Assembly: GCA_963682055.1 (NCBI GenBank)
Contig: OY821740.1
Span: 47,140,795-47,204,794, forward strand
Length of the DNA stretch: 64,000 nucleotides
Direction: 5' to 3'
Source: Primula veris
Taxonomy: Eukaryota > Streptophyta > Magnoliopsida > Ericales > Primulaceae
Numbering within the stretch: position 1 is the first letter of the stretch; every line of letters starts with the position of its first letter. This document shows positions 35,641-48,002 of this stretch, in pieces. The notes under the pieces are model-generated. The model was not told where the DNA came from, did no database searches, and was given only the letters and a program-made list of their open reading frames with translations. A program made the position numbers and the translations under genes.

Positions 35641-36763
35641 AGCTTCTTTGAATCTTAAATCTCAGATGACCATTTTCCCATGCTTTTATAATTTTATTCT
35701 CCTGTTATTGCCAGGGTTTTCTCTTTTTAAATGGTTTTTAAATGTTATCTGCTGAGTTTACATACAGTTCAACTCGTGTTAGATAAATTTGTTATCCCCC
35801 CTCGCTTACGAAAACACGCTCTTAAATATAATAACTTGGAAAACGAAGAAGAAATGAACTGCAGATGTTTAGTTTTGATCAAGATGCTGTTTTGATATGT
35901 TTGAACAAATTAATTCTCCATTTCTCCTATACTCCTCTGCTTTTTGTATTGACTCTATTCTTACTCTTTATACCTTATTGTTGCTCATTACAGTTTTATT
36001 AGTAGAAATACTTGCTTACCTTTTCGTTTTGGCATCAATTAATCTGGCTACAAAGTATATGTTGCTGTTTATCCCAAGGAAGTTACTCATGGAAAGATGA
36101 TCTACCAATTATACAAGGATTTAAAGCTACTAATCTGCTAGATGAACATTATTTTTTTCATCACCTAGATTCAAACCCTTCTGGTATCGAAATGTCCTAA
36201 TTTTGTGATGATATACTCATGGCATCACCTAAACTCTTATGTACCCACATTATCTATTAAAGTAAGTGATTAATATGGGTTTAAATTTTAAATATAAATT
36301 TGAAAGCTGGCTGCTGAAAGTTGACATTGTCAATATCACTCATGTGAAAATATGTATTTTTTTTTTATACCTATGCAACTAGGCCATGTGAGTGGGGCAC
36401 TTACAACGAAGAGTTACTCATGAAGTTAATTTTTTGTATTTTATTCTAAACTGGAGTGCAACTTGGTATTTTTTTACCCTTTTTTTTTAAGTGGATGACT
36501 TGCTAGCTGAAGTCGTCTTTTTTACTTTTGAATGCTACACGGTGAAATTACAGCATCGTTTAATTAACAAAATTTTATTTAGATCTGTTATTGAGTAAGG
36601 AGCACGATGAGATTGTTGGTAAGGTGTATTTGCAGGTTTAACCTTTCACTGAACAAATATTGCACTTTTCTGAATTAGATTTAGAGGTCTGTGAGACATT
36701 TTTAATGATTTATGAAAAGCATAACTCATCGAAAAAAGAAAGAAAAAAAGCACATGCACTGCT

Positions 36764-37184
36764 GCCTCCATTCCAATTTAACTGTACACTACGAAACTAT
36801 ATGCAATTTTAACCGTCTTATAACCTGTATCAAAATTGTCGAAATCATTTTTTTTTTAAATTTAACATTTCAATTATATGATCAACTTTTGAAAATTTTC
36901 ATTCCGACAATTTTGATACAAGTTATTGGCCGGTCAAAATTGCACGTAGTTTCGTACTCCCTTCGTTCCCATTTAATTGTCCATTACGAAACTACGTGCA
37001 ATTTTGACCGGTTTATAAATTGTATCAAAATTCTCGAAATGAATTTTTTTTAAATCTAATCATAAAATTTAACATTTGAACTATATGATCAACTTTTAAA
37101 AGTTTTCATTCCGACAGTTTTGATACAAGTTTTTGACCGATCAAAATTGTATCATAATGAACAATTAAATAAAAACGGAGTGGG
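36764..37184. mobile_element. two Stowaway-like MITEs, head to tail, the first truncated
   Basis: The first copy (about 36764-36956) starts GCCTCCATTCCAATTTAACT and breaks off after CACGTAGTTTCGTA. The second (36957-37184) starts right there with CTCCCTTCGTTCCCATTTAA after a TA and ends near CGGAGTGGG. Internal blocks (GATCAACTTTTGAAAATTTT, CATTCCGACAATTTTGATAC) are shared with 28352-28586. Confidence 0.75.
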
Positions 37185-39476
37185 TTGACAAAGTAAGTTG
37201 TATAGCACTTGGGGTTGTAATTTTCTGGTAGGTGAAGTGCAAATAATGAATTAGTCAATGCTTCTTAATTGCTTTTGCCATTTCTTTGTTTTCACAAGCG
37301 ATGCATAAATCACTTGGGCTGATATTTTTCTCGACTTATCTAGATTCTATATATTTTTTCTCCAAGTGTTACAGTCGAAGCTCTAGTCTTCAATCATGTT
37401 TTGACATTTATGTACTAGCAAAGTCTGTTATAGTTACCATATCAATGGTTGAGAAAGCTCTTCTGATCAAGATTGATATTATTGTAGTTACATTTTATAA
37501 TTGTATACCGATTGAATTTCATTGTCGAAGACACACTTTTACTAAATAGAAAAGAGAGTGGCCATGTTTTCTTCCAAGCAATATCCGAGTATATTATCCC
37601 AAATTGTGTTTAGGATTTTGCAAAGCAATTATATCCACCTTCTCATAAAATATAGTTTTTGTGTTAGCTATCCAACCCGTGTCGAGTTGGTCACGCTGTT
37701 TAATCTGTGTGTTTACTAACTTAAGTTACTTAATCAACCTTGCTAAGATAGAGTTCTCGTATATTTCAACAACTTCAATGACCCACTTAGTTACAAGTTT
37801 ATGTTTACTAGCTCGGCTCATAAAATATAGTTAAATGTGATTATTTTAGTATTTATACTACTTGGTTTTTAACTTCATACTCACTAATCGAATTTAGAGT
37901 TGAATACAAAGTACAAACTTCTATTAAATTGAAAAGAGTGTGAAATTGACGGACTTCACACCAATTTACAAGAGGGCAGGTCTAATTGTCATGCATTATG
38001 ACTTTATGAGTTTATGACACCAATTTCTGAAAGTTATTCCACTCGTATTAAGGTTCATTTCACACATGTTAAACTCACCAAACTACAGACTAATAGTAGT
38101 ATCAGAAAACTAGGGACCATATGATCGGTTGTCTAAGACAAGTGCATGACTTGACTTCTCATTTACCTTAAATATGTGAAATTGTTCTAAAATTGTACAT
38201 GCATCAGTTTTTCTATCCATTATCTTAAATTGACATGAAGTCAAATATCCCTCAAATACAAGTGATCAAGATGTTCTCTTATAATTAAAATAATAATTTC
38301 TCTCTCTTACTTTTCTCTTATTCTCTCTCATTTATTTGTAATTTTCACATATAAATTAATAAAATAACAAAAAGATTAGTTGTATAATTTTGATAGAGAA
38401 ATTGATAAAAAAAAAAACTGATAAATTGTATAAACCAAAACGTTTACTTATAAGTTGTAAAAGTGTATTTTTTATTTTAAATACGAAAAAACATGTAAAT
38501 TATTTAATGTGATTGTTCTAGTAAATTAATTTGAGTTGAAAAAAATTGACAGAAGTATATTAAAATATAGTAATATTTAGTTATGATAATAAATTTGATA
38601 GGAAAGCTGAAAAATATATAAAGTTAAACTGTTACCTTAAAAATATAAAAATAATATTAATTAAGTTAAATATGAGAAACATTGTAAGTTAACTTGATAC
38701 GTATGCTCTTCTAAATGTTACTATAATTAAGTCTATTCATGAAGTCAAGTAAACGATTTTATTTTAGCTGCCATATCATATGTTTGTTTTTGTCAACTCT
38801 TTGAATTTTAGCTAAAAGTATGCTAGGAAAATGGCAAAATGCTACCCACCAACTACATTGGTATCTGTTATCATACACAAAAGTTGATGTGATAGTAAGC
38901 TATGTAGGTACATATTTACAATGATTACTGTTCCGTATTCACTGAAATGGTCTTTTGGTGTGTTGTATGTACGGAGTATAATGTTAGGTTCAATTAAAAA
39001 ATGTGAAAGAGATATTATATTTTGACTTGTTTGTTTATTCTATTTTTTCTTAATTTTTATTACAGTGTGTATATCCATTAGACTATCAATACATATATTT
39101 CCTCTATCGAACTCCTCATAAATAAAACGACCTCCTTAACAAAGTAAATATTACTATAATTCTTTATTGGAGTAATTCACTATTAGAAACACTTTGGATA
39201 CTTATTACTAAAATATCACACTTCAATATTTTCATTCTCATTAAGTCACATTTTTTAAAAATACAACAAATTTACAAAATTATCATTACCCAACCTAAAA
39301 ATAAAAAATTTAAAAAATCAAAACAAATCACAAAATTCAAAAAAAAATTCAAAAATCTCAAAAAAAAAAATCCAAAAACCTTTAAAAAATTGGGAAAAAC
39401 TTGAAAACTTGAAAGAAAACAAAAAAAAACTCAAAACATCGATAAAAAATTCCAAAAAAAAAATATAATCACAAAA

Positions 39477-40690
39477 GTGCATAAAGTTCACTAGATTGCA
39501 TAATGAAGTGCATAAAGTTCACTAAATTGCATAATGAAGTGCATAAAAACTGCATATAAAACGCATAAAAGTGCATACAAATTACATAAAAGCTCATAAA
39601 AAGTGTATAAAAGTACATAAAAAGTGCATATGGGAAGTGTGTACGAGTCGATAAAAGTGCATAAAAAATACATACGAGTCAATCAAAGTGGATAAAATAC
39701 ATACAGATCAATAAAAAGTGCATAAAATTACATAAAAAGCACATAAAAGTGCATACGAGTCGATAAAAGTGCATAAAAAACTCGAAAAAAGGTTAAAAGT
39801 CTCAAAAAATCGAAAAATTGAAAGCAAACAAAAAAACTCTCAAATAAAAAAACACTCAAAATATCGAAAATAATAAAAAAAAATATATAATCACAAAAGT
39901 GCATAAAGTTTACTAAATTGCATAATGAAGTGCATAAAGTTCACTAACGTGCATAATAAAGTTCATAAAATTGTATAAAAAGTTCATAAAAAGTGCATAA
40001 AATCACATAAAAATGTGTACGGGTCGAGAAAAATAAAAATTCATAACAAGTGCATGAATGTGCATAGAAGTGCATAAAAAGTAGGGAATATGACCAATTA
40101 GTCACATTTTTCAAACTCAAATAATCCAAAAAAAACTCAAAATATCTATAAAAAATTCAAAAATAAATATAATCACAAACGTGCATAATAAATTGCATAA
40201 AAATTACCAAAGTGCATAAAGAAGTATATAAAGTTCACTAATGTGTACAATGAAGTGCATAGTGCATAAAGTGTATAAAAATGCATAAAAGTCGCATAAA
40301 AAATGCATAAAAAGTGTGTACGAGCCGATAAAATTACATAAAAGGTGCATACGAGTCAATCGAAGTGCATAAAAATGCATATAGATTAATAAAAACTACA
40401 TAAAAACGCATATTAGTGTATAAAAGCGCATAAAAGTGCATACAGGTCGATAAAAATGCATAAAAGTTGCATAAAAAAATATAAAAGTGCATAAAAAGTT
40501 CATAAAAGTGCATACGAGTCAATAAAATCTGCATAAAAGTGCATACAGATCGATAAAAGTGCATAAAACATGCATAAAAAGTGCATAACATTGCATACAG
40601 GTCGAAAAAAATTGCATAAAATGTGCATAAAAAATACATACGGATCAATAAAAAATGTATATGTGTCAATAAAAGTACATAATTTTTTTT
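39477..40690. repeat. minisatellite of GTGCATAAAA-type units
   Basis: About 1.2 kb is built mostly from 9-12-bp units of the type AAAGTGCATAAA, with a recurrent longer variant GTGCATACGAGTCGATAAAA. Two A-rich interruptions (about 39781-39900 and 40090-40180, with ACTCAAAATATCGA words) recur, as does the opening stretch at 39341-39480, suggesting a higher-order repeat of about 400 bp. The long minus-strand frames here (Phe/Tyr/Cys-rich) are by-products of the repeat. Confidence 0.85.
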
Positions 40691-40730
40691 AAAGCAAGAC
40701 ATAGTATATAATTCCAATTTCGTCTCAAAA

Positions 40731-40856
40731 CTAAACAATTACCATTATTTCACCGAGCACCTTATAGGCTTTTTCAGCCTCAGCTTTTTCACTCTTTTGT
40801 TTGATTTCAGCTTTTTGCTCAGTCTTAGCTTGTGGCTTATAGTTCATCTTAATCAT
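40731..40856 (-). other. 41-codon Lys/Glu-rich open frame beside the minisatellite
   Basis: A minus-strand frame starts MIKMNYKPQAK, continues with K/E/A-rich heptad-like residues and ends GEIMVIV before a TAG. Codon composition looks more coding-like than its surroundings, but no family is recognised. It may be a captured gene fragment in the repeat-bearing element. Expression is not implied. Confidence 0.25.
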
Positions 40857-41591
40857 TTTATCTGTTCAATAGCTACAATAGTGTAAAAGTAAGACTCTTT
40901 TAGTAATATGTTATGGAAAACATTTAAGTTTTAAAAAAATCAGTATATTTTCCCCAAAATTACATCAAGATAAGCAAGTGTTACTAAGGCGGCAATACGT
41001 CGCCGTTCCTCTGACGAAATCCCCCACCGTCGCCTGCCGTCGTTGATCGCCACCTGCTGGAGATCCGGTGAGGAGCTCGTATTCATAGATCGATGGAGAT
41101 TAGAGAGATAGAAAGTTTTAGTTTAGATTTAACGTGGGAGATGGAAAAATAGAAATATTAGGGGTATTTATATTATTTAGATAGTGTAACTAATTGGGAA
41201 GCATTGTCTAATATCTGATTTTTTAGTGATTAAGTTGAAAAAATGTGACTTATCGGTCTTTTTTCCTTCTTTATTTACTTTTCTCTTTCTCTTTCTCTTT
41301 CAATTATTATAATGTATAGATATGTGCACTGCTTCATTATATGTAGAATGAATAACTAAAAGTCTAAAACTTCACAATTATTATAACAAAGTAAAGAGAA
41401 TGAAATCTTATGTATATGTAGTATGAATAACTAAACTTCACAATTAGTTTACTAATCTTATATATGCAGTATTTCATTTAATATATGTGAAGCTTATGTA
41501 TATAAAACTATTGAAGGTGCAGAAGTATCCTTTTCAAGAAGTCAGAAAAGTTGAATAAATAGATGGAATACATTGTTATTATAATCACCCT

Positions 41592-41597
41592 TTGACC
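41592..41597 (+). promoter_or_regulatory. W-box core upstream of the receptor kinase
   Basis: TTGACC about 170 bp before the ATG matches the WRKY-binding core TTGAC[CT]. W boxes are common in defence-receptor promoters, but a single 6-mer is weak evidence. Confidence 0.3.
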
Positions 41598-41633
41598 AGA
41601 CTAGCCTATATTTTAGTATCTTCCACAAGTTCT

Positions 41634-41640
41634 ATATATT
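41634..41640 (+). promoter_or_regulatory. putative TATA box of the receptor kinase gene
   Basis: The TATATATT word starts about 130 bp upstream of the ATG at 41767, a usual distance for a plant promoter with a short leader. Consensus match only. Confidence 0.4.
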
Positions 41641-41766
41641 AACAATATTCTTATGCTTTTTCTGTACCAATAAAAACATTACCATTATCCCATCTTCTCT
41701 TTTTGTTAAATCTTTTCCATTGATACAAGTGAGCCAATTTACAATATCATGTTATAATACCTGAAA

Positions 41767-44700
41767 ATGACTACATTTCTTAAACCTTGTATTGTTCTTT
41801 TTCTGTTTTTGCTTCCAAATATTGTCGAATCATCAGCCAAGACAGAAGCCGAAGCTCTACTCAAATGGAAAAACAGCCTCTCATCGTCGTTTCTCGATTC
41901 ATGGTCGTCAAAGAATGTCAAAAACCTATGCAAATGGACCGGCATTATCTGCACCCTAAATACATCCGTCTCTCAAATAAATCTCCCAGATGAAAACATT
42001 TCCGGAACTCTGGAAAATTTCAATTTTACTTCATTTCCAAATCTCACCCGTCTTGATATTAACAACAACAATATAAATGGCACTATCCCTTCTACCATCG
42101 GGAACCTAAAAAAGCTGGAATACTTGGACTTGAGTTTGAATTATCTGGCGGGTTCAATACCTTTAGAGATTGGGTTATTGACAAAGCTCGAATATCTTAG
42201 TTTAACTTTCAACGAACTGGAAGGTATTGTTCCTTATCAAATAAGCAAACTCGAAAAAGTACGATACATAGATCTCGGGGCTAATTACTTAGAAACACCC
42301 GATTGGTCAAAGTTTTCGAGAATGCCCTCGTTAACTCACCTAAAATTTTATCTAAATAACTTCACATCTGGTAATTTCCCAAGCTTCATATCTGGATGCC
42401 CAAATTTGACATACCTCGATTTGTCAATTAACAATTTCACAGGAAAATTACCTGAAACCCTGTTTTCAAATTTACAAAACCTCGTGTATCTCAATCTTAC
42501 AGCTAACTCTTTTGAAGGGACACTATCATACAATATCTCGAACCTTTCAAACTTGAAAGAGCTTCTCCTAGGAAAAAACAGGTTCAGCGGTAATATTCCT
42601 TCTTCTATAGGCCGATTAAATAAGCTCGAAAAGCTTGATCTCGGGATAAACCGCTTAAATTCCACAATTCCTTCAGAAATTGGCCTTTGCTCTAATATCA
42701 CCATTTTGGCCCTAGCAGAAAATTCACTAAATGGGGAATTACCTTTATCCTTATCGAACTTGAAAATGTTATCGGATTTGGGTTTATCCGATAACTTACT
42801 TTCAGGTGAAATTTCAACACATTTTATGACTAATTGGACGGAGTTAACGTCCTTGCAGCTTCAGAACAATATTTTCGAAGGAGCAATTCCACCGGAAATT
42901 CGATCACTAGAAAAACTTAAATTACTTTTTCTCTACAATAATCGCTTTTCCGGTTCTATCCCACCAGAAATTGGAGATTTGCAATCCTTGACTGGTCTGG
43001 ACCTTTCCAGAAATCTCTTATCGGGCCCACTACCGCCTTCGATCGGTAATCTTAAAGATCTCCAAGTATTGCATCTTTTTTTGAATAATTTAAGTGGTAT
43101 TATTCCACCAGAAATTGGAAATTTAACTTCATTGACGGTTCTTGATCTCAATACTAATCAATTAACTGGCGAGTTGCCTAATACTCTACCTAGACTTAGT
43201 AATCTAACGAGCCTATCTTTGTTCACCAATAACTTATCTGGTAGTGTTCCTAGTGATTTCGGAAAAAACAGTCTGTCTTTGACTAATGTTAGCTTTTCGA
43301 ATAATAGCTTCTCGGGTGAACTTCCATCGAGGTTATGTGACGGGTTTATCCTTGAAGAACTCACCTTGAATGGAAACAGTTTTTCCGGACCTTTACCAGA
43401 ATGCTTGAAAAATTGCTCAAAGCTAATCAGAATCAGACTCGAAGGGAACCAACTTTCTGGAAATATATCAAACGCCTTTGGTGTCCACCCAAGCCTTAAT
43501 TTTGTTGCTCTCACTGGAAACCGATTCTCCGGTGAGCTGTCACCAGATTGGGGAAAATGCAACAATTTAACCAATATGCAAATGAATGGGAATAATATTT
43601 CGGGAGAAATCCCGCCTCAGATAGGGAATTTGACAAAATTGCGCGTGTTGGATCTGAGTTCTAATAGCTTGAATGGTAAAATTCCTTATGAATTAGGGAA
43701 ACTTGGTTTTTTGCTTGATCTCAATTTGAGTCGAAATGGACTAAGAGGTGAGATCCCTTCGAGTTTGGGGAATTTAACGAATTTACAGAAACTTGATTTG
43801 TCGACAAATGGTTTATCTGGAAATGTTCCTAAAGAGCTTGGCTTGTACGAAAGCTTACTTAGCATGAATTTAAGCAAAAATCGTTTCTCCGGAAATATAC
43901 CCTCTGAGCTTGGCAATTTGATTACGTTGCAGATTCTTCTGGATTTGAGTTCAAATTTGTTTTCGGGGGCAATTCCTTCTGTATTGGGAAATCTTATTTC
44001 CTTGGAGAATCTAAATTTATCTCGTAATAACCTCTCGGGAAGTATACCTTCGTCTTTATCAGGAATGATTAGCTTAAGATCATTTGATTTTTCCTATAAC
44101 AAGCTTTCTGGGCCGATACCCGATGGCAGTATTTTTGAAAATTCGCCAGAAAATGCTTTCTCCGGAAATTCTGGTATGTGCGGGAAAGCACAAGGATTAC
44201 TTGAATGTAATATAAAAAACACAAGGAAAAATGCGAGTAAATTGAACAAAAATATACTAATTGCAATCATTGTTCCTATCGGCAGTATACTTTTCTTGGC
44301 TACAATAGTTGTTGGTTGTCTGGTTTTTCGTAGAAAACACAAAGAAAATGATCAAGAAAGCAAAAGTATGATGGTTCACGAAAATTCCGAATCTGTAATT
44401 TGGGAAAGGGAAGGGAAATTCACATTCGGAGATATAACCAAAGCTACTCAAAACTTTGACGAAAAGTATTTTATTGGAAAAGGAGGATTTGGAAGTGTTT
44501 ACAAAGCCTTGTTACCAATGGGTCAGTTTGTGGCCGTTAAACGCCTAAATATGCTGGATTCTACTGATTTCCCTATGGTGAATCGTCGAAGTTTTGAGAA
44601 TGAGATAAGAACTTTGACCAATGTTAGACACCGAAATATCATCAAGCTTTACGGATTTTGTTCCAAAGACGGATGTATGTACTTAGTTTACGAGTACTTA

Positions 44701-46412
44701 GAGCGCGGGAGTTTGGGTAATGCTACTTTTTAATCATTTTTATTATTATCTGATACTTCCTATTACGTGCAAGCCAGATTCATTTAATTTTTCCAGTTTT
44801 TTTTTTAAATTGATTTAATACCATGGTCGGAGGCGGAGGCACAGAGCTACATGATGAAAGGAATTTACGAAAATGTTACTTTTTGTACGATTTTTTTAAT
44901 ATAAATCAGGAATATTATGTTTTGCAACCCGGCAAACTAACTTTTTGGTTTTTGCAACCTCACAATAAAAATGAAGGCTCTTCACTGTTTAATACTAATG
45001 GAGTGGTGCGGTATATCTGGGGAAACACTATGATAACATATACTACTATTCAAAAACAGTTTCTACTTAAAGATTTAACTTTTAGTAGGGGAAATTTTCT
45101 AATCAATTACGGAATTTTATCTTACAACAGGTAAAGTGTTGTATAGCGAAGAAGTCGTGAACAAACTTGGATGGGAGACAAGAGTGAAGATTGTTCAAGG
45201 AGTGGCTCATGCGCTTGCGTATCTACACCACGATTGCTCTCCTGCTATTGTGCACCGGGATGTGACCGTTAATAACATTTTACTTGAGTCGGATCTCGAG
45301 CCACGGCTATCTGATTTTGGGACCGCAAGGTTGTTGGTTCCTAATTCGAATAGTTGGACAACAGTTGCTGGTTCTTACGGCTACATGGCCCCGGGTAAGC
45401 TCTAGAAACAAGCTTTTACTCCATTATTTTACCTTTTGCTAAACATCAAGTCTTTAAGCCCAATAATATTTATTTCCTTAAAAAGAAGTCTACTTTTCTT
45501 TGTTTTTGTATAACTGTGAATGCTGTAAAGCAAAGCTTTTTTCTTTTCCGTGAATAATTGATGTTCACCATAGACACTAAGTGCAATATATATGGTACGG
45601 CCATAAGCTTTTATTGTTTTGCTTTCAAACCAAACACATTGTTTGATGTTTTTTAAGCCCACTTTTGCATTTGGATCGTAAAGCCATCCTTTTCACTAAA
45701 AGCAAGAGGCAATTAAATTTGGCTTTGGAACTATTAGGCTTTTTGATTGCAAGTTTTAGGAATATAAGCTTGTATTTTAGAGGTCGAGGAAGAAAAACTG
45801 GATTCATCCAGCATAAAGTTTCTAGCTCTTCAGGCGAAAAACCCAAAAAACTAAGTTTTTAGGTTGCTTAACCAAATGTAGACCATATTTCAAGAACAAA
45901 AAGTAAAAAGTTAAGAAATGAGCGTAAAGCTCGCAACCAAACAAACCATGGCTTTGTCGCAACCAAGCAGAAGTGCCTAATTTCTTCATTTAAGTTGTTA
46001 TTTTTTTCTAAAAAGTTCATTCTACTTTTCCAAATATGTAGAGCTAGCTCTTTCCATGCGGGTGACGGAGAAAAGCGACGTGTATAGCTTTGGAGTAGTG
46101 GCGTTAGAGGTTATGATGGGGAGCCATCCAGGAGAACTCTTAACAACATTATCCACGTCACTGCCTGACGTTCAAGATTTGCTATTAAAGGACGTGCTTG
46201 ACCAGAGGCTGTCGGCTCCCAACGCTGAGCTGGCAGATGAAGTGGCATTTGTTGTGAAGATGGCATTGGCTTGCACAAGTTATGTGCCAGAGACGCGACC
46301 TACCATGCGTTTTGTAGCACAGGAGTTATCAGCAAGAACTCTGGCTTACCGTTCCGAGCCATTCGCTGAAATAAGATTGAGCAAGCTAGCAAGGGTCATT
46401 GGTAGAAACTAG
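41767..46412 (+). CDS. LRR receptor-like kinase, MIK2-like (subfamily XII-type LRR-RLK)
   Basis: This is a cell-surface receptor kinase of the MDIS1-interacting/MIK2 group, which sense peptide or cell-wall signals. Exons 41767-44716, 45131-45394 and 46042-46412 join in frame to 1,194 residues. In order: signal peptide (1-24), LRR N-terminal cap ([12 protein letters not shown]...LCKWTGIIC), more than 20 plant-type LRRs (LxxLxLxxNxxSGxIPxxIGNL) with many N-glycosylation sites, a C-terminal cap (SGNSGMCG), one membrane helix (about 826-850, [20 protein letters not shown]), then the kinase. The kinase shows the Gly loop [20 protein letters not shown] (RD type, [11 protein letters not shown]), DFG and MAPE (split by intron 2). 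Nothing essential is missing. The final kinase lobe is followed closely by the stop, and a pogo-like MITE begins 9 bp later. The ligand cannot be read from the sequence. Confidence 0.93.
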
Positions 46413-46421
46413 AAACTTATA

Positions 46422-47090
46422 CGGTAGAACCTGTCTATAGTAATACTCTATATAGCAATAAACTTCTTAGGCTCGGTCTCAACTCGAGTCAGTTCAAAAT
46501 AAGAACAACCTCCGTATTATAATATTCCATGATTTTGTATGGTCACGTCTTAACAAATTTGTCTCCATATAGAAATAAATTATATAAATGTGTAAATTTA
46601 TATATATGTCATCACATTAAACTTATGACGATTTAAAATATTTATCTAATGTAGTCTGTGATATTGTATTGATTTTTTGGGTTGTCACCATATACTTTAA
46701 CTTGCGGATGCGTACTTAATTTTAGATAAACTTAAGACGATTTAAAATATTTATCTAACCTGCGGGTTGTCACCTAGTATTTATACATGTAAAAAAAAAA
46801 ATAGACGACTTTCCATCTTTCTAAATGCATGTACTTAGTTAAATTTTTCTTAAATTCATGAATATGCTAGTTTCGTGACTTTTTAACTTTTTTGGATTTA
46901 TGTGTTTGACTTATTACATAGATACATATATTTGTCTCTCGAATATTTGTGATAATTAGTTCAATTAGATACACATACACATTTTATTATGCCGAACATT
47001 TATTTAAATATTTTTTTTACTTAGGAATAACCTCCTTATAAGAATATTTTCTCCCCGTTCCGAGATTATTAGTGTAGAGAGGTTGTATTG
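46422..47090. mobile_element. Lemi1/pogo-like MITE immediately after the receptor kinase stop
   Basis: The left end CGGTAGAACCTGTCTATAGT and the reversed right end CAATACAACCTCTCTACACT are inverted repeats, flanked by TA on both sides (46420-46421, 47091-47092). The subterminal GGTCTCAACTCGAGTCAGTT block is shared, in inverse orientation, with the element at 29298-30011, so both are one family. It is 669 bp with no coding part. Confidence 0.75.
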
Positions 47091-47426
47091 TACACACTTT
47101 TGTATTTTTGCTTTTTGTGTTCATTTTTCTTGGGAATGCTAGAGCTGGCTATGGTTGATTTACTTGATTGCGTAGGAATTAGAATAAACACAAATGTACA
47201 GCACGAAAGTTGTATGGCTACTATAATCTGAAGTGTTTCTTAATAAGGTTCGCATGTTTTGCTTTTTAGCTTGAAAGAGTGCATTTGGTTGATCAAATTA
47301 GTAGCTGCTTTTATGTTTATTTGACTTGAATAGCTTAAAACTTCAAGCTGGACAAATCAGCATTTTTCTTTTCCTTTTTTTTTGGGAAGGTAACCAGACT
47401 TTTGAAGAACCTAAAAACAGCTTATT

Positions 47427-47770
47427 TGCTTAAACTTAGCAATCAAACAAGAACTAAGTTTGTCTTACCGGGAAAAAAATTGTCTTGCTAGGTTTTGATA
47501 GTTGAATAGAAAGTTCCAACCATCCTCGCTGTCATCCCTAATCATTAGTTCATCAAGTTGATAGTTTTTCAGAATTGAAATTCTAATGCGGATGATTTGC
47601 TTAAACTTAGCAATCAAACAAGAACCAAGTTTGGCTGTCTTACCGGAAAAAAAAATGTCTTGCTGTGTTTTGATAGTTGAAGAGAAAGTTCCGACCATTC
47701 TTGCTGTCACCACTAATCATCAGTTCATCAAGTTTGATAGTTTTTCAGAATTGAAATTCTAATGCGGATG
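47427..47770. repeat. two-copy tandem duplication, period about 173 bp
   Basis: GCTTAAACTTAGCAATCAAA starts both copies (47427 and about 47600), each ending with AGAATTGAAATTCTAATGCG and GGATGA. Differences are a few substitutions and short indels. Confidence 0.85.
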
Positions 47771-48002
47771 ACAAGATACCAAGGATAGAATTAGCCAAAA
47801 AATTACCAAAAAGTATTAAGTCCTATAAATGCATTTAAGTTTTTAACTTTGTAGTTGGAAAGGTTTCCTCCCAAACAACTAATCTTGTCTCCGGAAAAAA
47901 ATCACTTCACACTCAACTTTGTTTGATGCTCAAAACAAGAAGACAAAATTCTGTTAATCATGTACTAATGGTCCATCAATTTCATAACAAAATAAAAGAA
48001 AA

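Larger units (their letters stand above)
35300..41766. other. gene-free region between the MGC gene and the receptor kinase
   Basis: About 6.5 kb with no supportable gene. It contains the 3' untranslated region of the MGC gene, a two-copy duplication at 35448-35640, nested Stowaway-like MITEs (36764-37184), AT-rich unassigned sequence (37200-39200), a minisatellite block (39477-40690) and a GC-richer patch at 40985-41100 that may be part of the same large repeat. The LRR kinase promoter occupies the last few hundred bases. Confidence 0.5.
46413..48002. other. stretch between receptor kinase and PHR1-like gene
   Basis: Filled by a pogo-like element (46422-47090), a segment at about 47260-47425 with GGTTGATCAAATTAGTAGC and AAGCTGGACAAATCAGC words of a hAT-like MITE type, and a two-copy duplication (47427-47770). 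The last 200 bp or so are probably the 3' untranslated region of the minus-strand MYB-CC gene. Confidence 0.5.

Noticed and set aside
39477..40690. Could the short repeats be a CRISPR array?
   Set aside because: The units are contiguous 9-12-bp minisatellite repeats without unique spacers, in a plant genome, with no cas genes.
40334..40738. 134-codon minus-strand frame rich in Phe, Tyr, Cys and His
   Set aside because: It is a by-product of the GTGCATAAAA minisatellite; the residues follow the repeat period and no family is matched.
42348..43916. Several antisense frames of 70-140 codons opposite the LRR gene
   Set aside because: They are mirror images of the repeated LRR codons on the plus strand.
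44823..45134. 103-codon frame in the receptor kinase intron 1
   Set aside because: It sits wholly inside an intron with good splice sites and shows no recognisable domain.
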